Source: Egicoccus sp. AB-alg6-2 (GTDB lineage: Bacteria; Actinomycetota; Nitriliruptoria; Nitriliruptorales; Nitriliruptoraceae). From it: 64,000 nt of DNA. Made by a program: the position numbers and the translations under genes. This document shows positions 57,095-64,000 of the stretch, one piece after another. Under the pieces are notes generated by a model. That model was not told the DNA's origin. It saw only the letters and a program-made list of their open reading frames with translations, and did no database searches. The stretch's first letter is position 1. Each line of letters starts with the position of its first letter. The DNA is taken from contig NZ_JBGUAY010000001.1 of the NCBI RefSeq assembly GCF_041821025.1, positions 62,001-126,000 on the forward strand, given 5' to 3'.

Positions 57095-57334
57095 CTACAG
57101 CAGCCCCTGGCGTTGCAGCGCCACCACGCCGATGGCCGTCAGCACGGCGCCGACCCCGACCCTGGCCCACAACGCGACCAGCCGGCCGCGGGGCACGGAC
57201 TCGCCCGCGGCTGCTCCCGGGAACTCCCCGGTCCGGCGATAGCGCAGCAAGGCCGCGAGGGTGCCGAGGGCCATCGCGGCGCCGACCGCCGCGAAGCTGC
57301 CGACGATCAGGAAGGACCAGGACGGGTCGCTCAT
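57095..57334 (-). CDS. Small two-helix membrane protein
   Basis: 79 residues from ATG 57334, with two hydrophobic stretches (about 8-28 and 58-75) joined by a basic/Gly-rich loop (YRRTGEFPGAAAGESVPRGR). No family is recognised. It lies 75 bases upstream of the acyl-CoA dehydrogenase on the same strand and may be co-transcribed with it. Confidence 0.7.
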   Translation of the reverse strand: MSDPSWSFLIVGSFAAVGAAMALGTLAALLRYRRTGEFPGAAAGESVPRGRLVALWARVGVGAVLTAIGVVALQRQGLL

Positions 57335-57416
57335 GACGCACTCTTGCCGTGGTGGCGCAGGTCGGGGCAGTCTACGGTGGCCGGCAGCCAACCCTTCCGC
57401 CCGCACTCGGGGAGTC

Positions 57417-57815
57417 ATGCGCCTCGGCACGATGCCGGTCGTCGGCACGATCGCGGCGATCGCCCTGGCGTTGGGCGGCTGCGGCGGGAGCGACGGAGGC
57501 GACGGGATGTCGGATCACGAGGCGGCGGACGGAGCGGTTCGACTGGCCGTGGCCGACGCCGCGGAGCGCACCGGCGTGGACGAGCGCGAGGTCCGGGTGG
57601 TCCTCGACGAGGCGGTCACCTGGCCCGACGGATCGCTGGGCTGCCCGCAGCCCGACCAGTTCTACACCCAGGCACTGGTCGAGGGCTACCGCATCGTCGT
57701 CGAGGCGGACGGTCGCACCCTGCACTACCACGGACGCCAGGGCGGCGACCCGGCGTACTGCGCGGAGCCGCAGGATCCCGTCGCCGGGGACGGACCAGGC
57801 ACGGTGGATCGTTGA
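57417..57815 (+). CDS. Small lipoprotein
   Basis: 132 residues with lipobox ALGGC (Cys22), a Gly/Asp linker and a compact domain containing WPDGSLGCPQPDQFYTQALVEGYRIVVEADGRTLHYH. The pattern WPDxSLGCP...GYRI with a second Cys near the end recalls small secreted proteins of unknown function in actinobacteria. The two Cys may form a disulfide. Divergent from the 79-residue gene. Confidence 0.8.
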   Translation: MRLGTMPVVGTIAAIALALGGCGGSDGGDGMSDHEAADGAVRLAVADAAERTGVDEREVRVVLDEAVTWPDGSLGCPQPDQFYTQALVEGYRIVVEADGRTLHYHGRQGGDPAYCAEPQDPVAGDGPGTVDR

Positions 57816-57842
57816 GCCGGGAGCCGCGGCCTGCTGCCCCGA

Positions 57843-58400
57843 TCAGTTCAGGCTGGGATCTTCGGGGAAGGTGGCGAACAGCGCCAACTCGTCGGGCTGG
57901 CGGCGGAGGACCGCCTGCCACAGTCGGCCCGGATCGGCGGTGAACACGTCGGCCGGGTCGGCGTCGACGGTGAACCAGGCACCGGCGTCCACCTCGGCCT
58001 CGAGCTGTCCGGGGCCCCAGCCGGCATAGCCGGCGAACACGCGGACGCGCTCGAGGTCGACGGCGGCGAGGGCGGGGTCGTCGCCGAGGTCGACCAGGCG
58101 GACGCGGTCGAGGCGGGGCGAGAGTCCCTGGTCGGCGGGCACGCTGGCCGTCGCACGACCGAGGGCGACCACGGCGGTCGGTTCGACCGGGCCGCCGCCG
58201 AACACCACCGACGGCGCGGCAACGAGATCGACCCAGCCCGACAGGGCGTCGTCGATGGCGAGGTCCGAGGCCCGGTTGAGCACGACGCCAAGGGCGCCGT
58301 CGTGGTCGTGGTCGAGGATCAGTACGACGGAGCGCTCGAAGTTGGGGTCCTCGAGCGCGGGGGTCGCGACCACCAGGCGGCCGGTCTGCCAGTCGTGCAT
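57843..58400 (-). CDS. YqgE/AlgH-family protein
   Basis: 185 residues with the family N-terminus (GRLVVATPALEDPNFERSVVLILDHDHDGALGVVLNR) and the later FAGYAGWGPGQLEAEV. It is widely conserved; the biochemical role is unknown. ATG 58400 has AGGA 6 bases upstream. It is separate from rocD by 109 bases that include a hairpin. Confidence 0.93.
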   Translation of the reverse strand: MHDWQTGRLVVATPALEDPNFERSVVLILDHDHDGALGVVLNRASDLAIDDALSGWVDLVAAPSVVFGGGPVEPTAVVALGRATASVPADQGLSPRLDRVRLVDLGDDPALAAVDLERVRVFAGYAGWGPGQLEAEVDAGAWFTVDADPADVFTADPGRLWQAVLRRQPDELALFATFPEDPSLN

Positions 58401-58479
58401 GGGGCATCCTCCTGCCCGGCACGGTACCGCCCGCGGGGCGCCTCCCGGCCCAGACCTTCGAACGGACCGGGGGGCGCTC

Positions 58480-58499
58480 CCCGTCACCGTCGTGACGGG
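58480..58499 (-). terminator. Hairpin downstream of rocD
   Basis: CCCGTCAC-4 base loop-GTGACGGG, a perfect 8-base stem starting 11 bases past the rocD stop. It has no U-tract. Confidence 0.5.
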
Positions 58500-58509
58500 A
58501 AGGGGATGC

Positions 58510-59699
<1,190 letters not shown>

Positions 59700-59703
<4 letters not shown>

Positions 59704-60623
59704 GACCACTCCTGTCCATCGGTGTCGGGTGCGGAACGCAGCTCCATGGTGCAGCACTTGGCGCCGCCGCCGGCCTTGCGCAGCTCGGAGAGGTCGATCG
59801 GGATCGGCACGTAGCCGCGCTCGGTGACGTCACGGATGAGCTGCTCCGCCTCGTGCGCCACGATCACGTGTCGGCCGTCGCTGACGGAGTTGAGGCCGAA
59901 GACCAGCGCGTCCGCCTCGCTGACCACGACGGCGTCCGGGTAGCGGCGCTCGAGCTCCGCGCGACCGGAGGCGTCGAAGGCGCCCGGATAGTAGGCCACG
60001 TTGTCGTCGTCGAGGGCGAAGACGGCGACGTCGAGGTGGTAGAAGCGCGGATCGGTCAGCCGCAGCGAGACCACCTCACGGCCGGTCAGCCGGGCGAGCT
60101 CGTCGTGGGCACGCACGTCGGTGCGGAAGCCCGTGCCGGCCAGGATGGTGTCACCGACGACGACGAAGTCGCCCTCGCCCTCGTTGACGTGCGTGGGCTC
60201 GTGTACGACCGCGACACCGGCGGCGAACAGCGCCTCGCGGTAGAGCGCGGCCTCGGGGGCACGCTGCGGCGTGGCGAACCGCGCACCGACCGCGATGCCA
60301 CCGACGACCACGGCGCCGTTGGCGGCGAAGACCATGTCCGGCAGCTTCGGTGCGGCCTCGGCGAGCACGACTTCATGACCGAGCGAGCGGTAGACCGCGA
60401 CGAGGTCCTCCCACTGGCGCATGGCGCGCTGCCGGTCGATCGGCTGCGAGGGGTCCATCCACGCGTTGATGGCGTAGGCGACCTCGAAATGGGTCGGCGG
60501 GGTCATGAGGTAGCGACGGAGGGTCGCACGGCGGTCGCTGCGGGCGGGGTCGGCCTGGGGCGCCCCGCGGTCGCCCTGGTGGGCAGCGGGCCGCACGGCG
60601 TCCGGAGAGGCGAATGGCGTCAC
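59700..60623 (-). CDS. ddaH: Arginine/dimethylarginine deiminase-family hydrolase (DDAH-like)
   Basis: A guanidino-group hydrolase of the amidinotransferase fold. The 307 residues hold MVFAANGAVV (97-106), His196 in FYHLDVAV, NSVSDG (245-250) and the nucleophile Cys290 in GGGAKCCT, as in dimethylargininases and arginine dihydrolases. With rocD it would turn arginine-type substrates toward citrulline/ornithine and glutamate semialdehyde. GTG 60623 has AGGA 8 bases upstream; ATG 60506 is a shorter alternative. The same gene order (Lrp, deiminase-like, rocD) is known from mycobacteria. The substrate is uncertain. Confidence 0.85.
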
Positions 60624-60722
60624 GAGCGTCGTCCTGGAAGTGACCGGTCGGGGGGATCGCGCACCATAGGATCGTCGAGCCGGCGCAAGCAGCCGCATCC
60701 ATTGCGAACCAGGAGTGTAATC

Positions 60723-61184
60723 GTGCGTCTGGACGAGCTCGACCAGCGAATCGTTGCGTGGCTGTCCGCTGACGCCCGCGCCAGCTTCCGGGCGATCGGC
60801 GACGCGATCGGGCTCTCGGCGCCGGCGGTGAAGCGCCGGGTCGACCGTCTCCTCGATGCCGGGGTCATCGAACGCTTCGCCGCCGTGATCGATCCGAGCG
60901 CCCTCGGCTGGGACACCGAGGCGTTCATCGAACTGTTCTGCGAGGGCCGCACCCCGCCGTCGCGCATCGGCACGGCCCTCTCGCGCCATCCCGAGGTCGT
61001 CGGCGCGTACACCATCACGGGGGACCCCGACGCACTCGTGCACGTGCGGGCCCGCGACACGACCCACCTCGAGGTCACGCTGGAGCAGATCCGCAGCGAG
61101 CCCTTCGTCACCCGGACGCGCTCGGTGCTGGTGCTCTCGCGGCTCCTCGAGCGGCAGGTGCGACCCACCGAACGACCCGCCTGA
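60723..61184 (+). CDS. Lrp/AsnC-family regulator of arginine/ornithine genes
   Basis: 153 residues with an N-terminal helix-turn-helix (LDQRIVAWLSADARASFRAIGDAIGLSAPAVKRRVDRL) and a RAM ligand domain (GAYTITGDPDALVHVRARDTTHL). GTG 60723 has AGGAG 7 bases upstream. It is divergent from the deiminase-rocD operon with a 99-base intergenic region that must hold the operator, and its stop abuts the MFS stop (shared TGATCA). Likely senses arginine or ornithine. Confidence 0.9.
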   Translation: MRLDELDQRIVAWLSADARASFRAIGDAIGLSAPAVKRRVDRLLDAGVIERFAAVIDPSALGWDTEAFIELFCEGRTPPSRIGTALSRHPEVVGAYTITGDPDALVHVRARDTTHLEVTLEQIRSEPFVTRTRSVLVLSRLLERQVRPTERPA

Positions 61185-62432
61185 TCAGCGTTCGACCGTC
61201 GCGCCCGCGGTCGCCGCGGCCACCGTCTCGGCGGTGACGGGACGCAGCAGAAACCGCGCGAACAGGATCGCGCCGACCGAGACCGCAGCGGGCCAGCGCA
61301 CGCCGTGGTGCTCGGCGACGAAACCGCCGAGCAGCCCGCCGGCGGGTGCGGCGATGAGTGCCACGAACGCCACGGTGGCGGTCACGCGCCCGAGCACCTC
61401 GTCGGCGACGATCGTCTGGCGCAGCACGCGGCTGCCGACGTTCCAGACCATGCCGACCATGCCGGCCAGGACGATGGCGACGATGGCGACGTCGAGGCGC
61501 GGGAACAGCCCGAGCGCACCGAAGATGCCCGCGATCACGACGCTCGCCGTCCGCAGCACCGAAGCGAGCCCGAGCCGACGGAGGACCCGGTCGGCGACGA
61601 CGGAGCCCACGACGCCGCCGGCGGCCACGCCGGTCAAGAACAACCCGTAGGCGGCGGCGGGCAGCCCGAGCGGTCCCGTGACGTACACCGGCAGCACGGC
61701 CACGAACGCCATGTTGCCGAAGTTGAAGATGCAGGCGACCACGGCGAGGCGCAGCAGCAGGGGGTTGGCGGCCAGGTAACGCATCCCGCCGCCGAGGTCG
61801 GACCGCAGACCGACGAACAGCGGGCCCGACGAGGCGCGCGCCGGGGCGGTCGGCAGACGCAGGCGCAGCACGAGGGCGGCAGCCAGCGCGAACAGCAGCA
61901 GCGGCGCCGCAAGGAACAACGTGGCGCCCATGCCGGCCAGGAAGCTGCCGACGGGGGCGCCGACGGCATCGTTCATCACCACCTGCGTCCCGCCGAGACG
62001 TGCGTGCGCACGGCCGAGGTCGTCCCGATCGGTCAGCGAGGGGACCGTGGTCTGTGCGGTGGTGTCGACCACGATTTCGCTGGCACCCGCCAGCGCGGCG
62101 ACGGCGTAGACGACGGCGAGGTGGAGTTCACCCACGACCACCGCGATGACCGCGGCGAGCAGTCCGAGCGCCCGGACGACGTTGCCGAGTACGAGTAGGC
62201 GCCTTCGATCGAGCCGGTCGGCCAGAACCCCGGCCGGCAGCGCCGTCAACGCCATCGGAAGCTGGATGGCCACCGCGACCCCCGCGACCAGCGCAGGCGA
62301 ATCCGTGACCTGCAGCGCCAGGACGGGAAGTCCCGCGAACAGGATCCCGTCGGCGAGGTTCGAGGCGCCGGCGCCCAGCCACAGCCGCCCGAAACCGCTG
62401 CGCACCCCCACCCCCGCGGTGGTGGCCGTCAC
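61185..62432 (-). CDS. MFS exporter (Tet/EntS-like)
   Basis: A 12-helix major facilitator of 415 residues. The first loop motif is LPAGVLADRLDRRRLLVLGN, with ASEIVVDTTAQTTVPSL later, patterns of the DHA3/EntS-type drug and siderophore exporters. GTG 62432 overlaps the stop of the upstream small basic gene by 4 bases. The pair is controlled through the operator array and the divergent winged-helix regulator; the exported substrate is unknown. Confidence 0.88.
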   Translation of the reverse strand: MTATTAGVGVRSGFGRLWLGAGASNLADGILFAGLPVLALQVTDSPALVAGVAVAIQLPMALTALPAGVLADRLDRRRLLVLGNVVRALGLLAAVIAVVVGELHLAVVYAVAALAGASEIVVDTTAQTTVPSLTDRDDLGRAHARLGGTQVVMNDAVGAPVGSFLAGMGATLFLAAPLLLFALAAALVLRLRLPTAPARASSGPLFVGLRSDLGGGMRYLAANPLLLRLAVVACIFNFGNMAFVAVLPVYVTGPLGLPAAAYGLFLTGVAAGGVVGSVVADRVLRRLGLASVLRTASVVIAGIFGALGLFPRLDVAIVAIVLAGMVGMVWNVGSRVLRQTIVADEVLGRVTATVAFVALIAAPAGGLLGGFVAEHHGVRWPAAVSVGAILFARFLLRPVTAETVAAATAGATVER

Positions 62433-62635
62433 TGGCGTGCCGGGCGGCGGTCGGCCGGCGCGTGGGGCGCCGGTCCGACGCCCTGGCCCCTCCGGACGCG
62501 CCGCGGGGCCGCGGTGGCGCGGCGGCGGGCCGAGGCGGCGCGGCGCAGGCGACGTCGCTGCCGCCGCTGCGCCGCGTCGGCGTGGGCGGCGGCGATCTCG
62601 AGTGCCGCCAGGTCGGAGAGCAGACGCGGGTGCAT
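62429..62635 (-). CDS. Small Arg-rich protein coupled to MFS exporter
   Basis: 68 residues from ATG 62635 with AAAGGGGA upstream. The N-terminus (MHPRLLSDLAALEIAAAHADAA) is an amphipathic helix, the rest is Arg/Ala-rich and probably disordered (about 17 Arg). It lies between the operator array and the exporter and overlaps the latter by 4 bases, so it is translated with it. No function is known; similar short helical proteins are scattered in actinobacteria. Confidence 0.7.
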   Translation of the reverse strand: MHPRLLSDLAALEIAAAHADAAQRRQRRRLRRAASARRRATAAPRRVRRGQGVGPAPHAPADRRPARQ

Positions 62636-62660
62636 GGCGTCCCCTTTGGCTAGTCTGACC

Positions 62661-62739
62661 GCAAAGAATCCTTTGCAGTCCTGCCACCGTACACCGCAAA
62701 GGGAACTTTGCAAAGACTTCTTTGCAAAGTTCTCTTGGC
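62661..62739. promoter_or_regulatory. Array of GCAAAG-N4-CTTTGC operators
   Basis: Perfect copies lie at 62661-62676, 62696-62711 and 62710-62725, and a degenerate one (GCAAAG-N4-CTTGGC) at 62724-62739. The last three share end bases and are spaced by exactly 14 bases. The array fills the 124-base region between the divergent exporter unit and winged-helix gene, so the regulator most likely binds it as stacked dimers. Confidence 0.85.
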
Positions 62740-62759
62740 GTTCTCCTCTCGAGGCGGCC

Positions 62760-63410
62760 GTGACCCGAACCGACGACGCAAACCCCGCCCCGACGGCGAG
62801 GACCATGCCCGACGACCGCGTCCTCGATGCGGCCGCGCTGAAGGCGCTGGCTCATCCGCTGCGGTTCCAGCTGGTCGAGCTTCTCATCGAGCATGGACCG
62901 TCGACGGCCAGCGGGCTGGGTCGCCTCGTCGGCGAGAGCAGCGGCTCGACGAGCTACCACCTCCGACAGCTGGCCGACCAGGGACTGATCGAGGAAGCGG
63001 AGGAACTGGGATCCAGACGCGACCGGTACTGGCAGGTCCCGCGTGGGGGCTGGACGCTGGAGGGTTTCGAACTGCTCCAGCGACCTGACACCCGTGACGA
63101 CGCCCAGATGGTCCTCGACGAGGTCCTGCGCGCGCGGATCGACCGACTGCGCCGCTGGCACCGCGACGGCGCCGCCTGGGGCGAGGACTGGGTGTCGGCC
63201 ACCATGGAGATGACGGCCCGCTTCCGCCTGACCCTCGACGAGACCCGGGCCTTGCGCGACGAGCTGGTCGCGGTCGTCGACCGCTACCGCGAACTCCAGG
63301 TCGAGCGGCGCGAGGCGGGCACGGAACCGGCCGGCGTCGCGCCCCTGATCGTCCAGCTCGACGTGTTCCCCTCCGGCGACGCGCCGACGGACGCGAGGGC
63401 CAGCGGCTGA
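62760..63410 (+). CDS. ArsR-like winged-helix transcriptional regulator
   Basis: 216 residues. The winged helix (about 20-95) reads LDAAALKALAHPLRFQLVELLIEHGPSTASGLGRLVGESSGSTSYHLRQLADQGLIEE, the pattern of ArsR-like regulators paired with MFS exporters. The C-terminal half is helical with Trp-rich patches (RLRRWHRDGAAWGEDW) and may bind an aromatic or lipophilic ligand; no metal-binding Cys are present. GTG 62760 with GAGG 5 bases upstream is preferred over ATG 62805. The 3' end overlaps the converging EAL-DICT gene by 127 bases. Confidence 0.88.
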   Translation: MTRTDDANPAPTARTMPDDRVLDAAALKALAHPLRFQLVELLIEHGPSTASGLGRLVGESSGSTSYHLRQLADQGLIEEAEELGSRRDRYWQVPRGGWTLEGFELLQRPDTRDDAQMVLDEVLRARIDRLRRWHRDGAAWGEDWVSATMEMTARFRLTLDETRALRDELVAVVDRYRELQVERREAGTEPAGVAPLIVQLDVFPSGDAPTDARASG

Positions 63411-64000
63411 TCGCCGAGGTCGGGCCAGATCCGCACCAGCAGCGACCGCGCGAGGTCCTGGACGACGTCGCGGTCGTAGGTGACCAGGTAGTCGAAGCGG
63501 CGCTCCGCTTCGACGCCGGTGTCGCCGCGGTCGACGGCGACGAGTGCACCGGCGAAGTGGGCAGCGATGACCACGACGTCCCACTCTCCCTCGAGCGGGT
63601 CGCCGGCCGCCAGCATGCCCCCACGCACGCCGGCCACCGGCTCGATCGGCATGTCGACGCCGAAGGCGCCCACGAAGGAGCAGACCGAGGCGAGCTCGAC
63701 GTACCGGCGGACGGCGTTGCCGTGGAAGTAGCGCACGTGCTGGAAGGTGCCCAGCACGATCGCCGTCTCGCCCGCCTCACGGGCCTGGCGTTCCAGGTGC
63801 CGGCTGATCTGGATCAGCAGGGGCTTGGTGGCCTCTCGCAGCTCGCGCCGGGGGTGCACCAGTCGGGCCGGCGTCTCGTGCCGTGCCGGGCGGGTGTCGT
63901 CGCGGAGCAGGGAGGTGAGATCCACACGTCCGGGCCGGGGCGCGGGTGGGTCCTCCTCGGGCCGGCCGTGGTACCAGCCTTGCGACAGCGTGGCCCCCAG
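63284..64000 (-). CDS. EAL-DICT signalling protein, N-terminal part beyond window edge
   Basis: The frame is open to base 64000. The first visible residues read GATLSQGWYHGRPEEDP, matching the very end of EAL domains (the QGxxxGRP signature), which hydrolyse cyclic-di-GMP. A DICT sensory domain follows (about 45-190), with GTFQHVRYFHGNAVRRYVELAS, FVGAFGVDMPI and EWDVVVIAAHFAGALVAVD. DICT domains are found with cyclic-di-GMP and two-component proteins. In this frame GTG 63925 is an internal codon, not the start. The last 127 bases lie antisense to the winged-helix gene. Confidence 0.8.
   Translation of the reverse strand: MGATLSQGWYHGRPEEDPPAPRPGRVDLTSLLRDDTRPARHETPARLVHPRRELREATKPLLIQISRHLERQAREAGETAIVLGTFQHVRYFHGNAVRRYVELASVCSFVGAFGVDMPIEPVAGVRGGMLAAGDPLEGEWDVVVIAAHFAGALVAVDRGDTGVEAERRFDYLVTYDRDVVQDLARSLLVRIWPDLGDQPLALASVGASPEGNTSSWTIRGATPAGSVPASRRSTWSSR

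Overview
The window is 64 kb of very GC-rich, gene-dense bacterial DNA. GTG starts and 1-8 base gene overlaps are frequent. Several features point to a high-GC actinobacterium: a dnaK operon ending in hspR, a cleavable-type MoaD-MoaE fusion (MoaX), an EtfD-like iron-sulfur reductase, a PspC/Lia-type envelope-stress module and Cys-rich SLH repeats. My best guess is a deep-branching lineage such as Nitriliruptoria, but that is inference only. I see no transposase, integrase, phage gene, rRNA or CRISPR array. One tRNA (Gly-CCC) is present.

Left third (1-21 kb), a molybdoenzyme island. A minus-strand operon reads coxS-coxL-coxM-coxD-coxE-xdhC-coxG. CoxL carries the AYRGAGR loop of 'form II' enzymes, not the Cys-containing loop of true CO dehydrogenases, so its substrate is unknown. 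Around it lie cofactor genes: a MocA-like cytidylyltransferase, a Mog/MoaB-type adenylyltransferase, moaA, and moaX with an internal Gly-Gly. A molybdate operon follows: an XRE-PBP-like regulator, then modA, modB and modC. Purine gene purC, wrbA, an orphan lipoprotein, a SnoaL-like protein and a TetR-glycosyltransferase pair fill the rest. An SLH/peptidoglycan-binding/L,D-transpeptidase protein closes the island.

Middle (21-46 kb). purD and purA lie downstream of a PspC-LiaF-like membrane protein, which is divergent from its two-component partner (PspC-histidine kinase plus LuxR regulator). Then come a CynX-type transporter, a ProA-like dehydrogenase, a CarH-type B12 regulator (Wx9EH motif), dodecin, a DUF2090 protein, a GDPD-PAP2 fusion, a purine permease and clpB. 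After an Lrp-controlled PLP enzyme comes the chaperone operon dnaK-hsp20-grpE-dnaJ-hspR. In it, the 3' end of dnaK has been copied three times, with hairpins, into the dnaK-hsp20 gap.

Right third (46-64 kb), mixed metabolism. It holds a beta-hydroxyacid dehydrogenase, a DUF192 lipoprotein, a double-ACT protein, def, the EtfD-like reductase, a DMT exporter, dcd and the tRNA. Next are a membrane protein overlapping vanZ, and a TetR-acyl-CoA dehydrogenase pair. An arginine/ornithine catabolic group (deiminase-like gene, rocD, divergent lrp) follows. The last unit is an MFS exporter with a small basic protein, facing a winged-helix regulator across an array of GCAAAG-N4-CTTTGC operators. An EAL-DICT signalling protein runs off the right edge.
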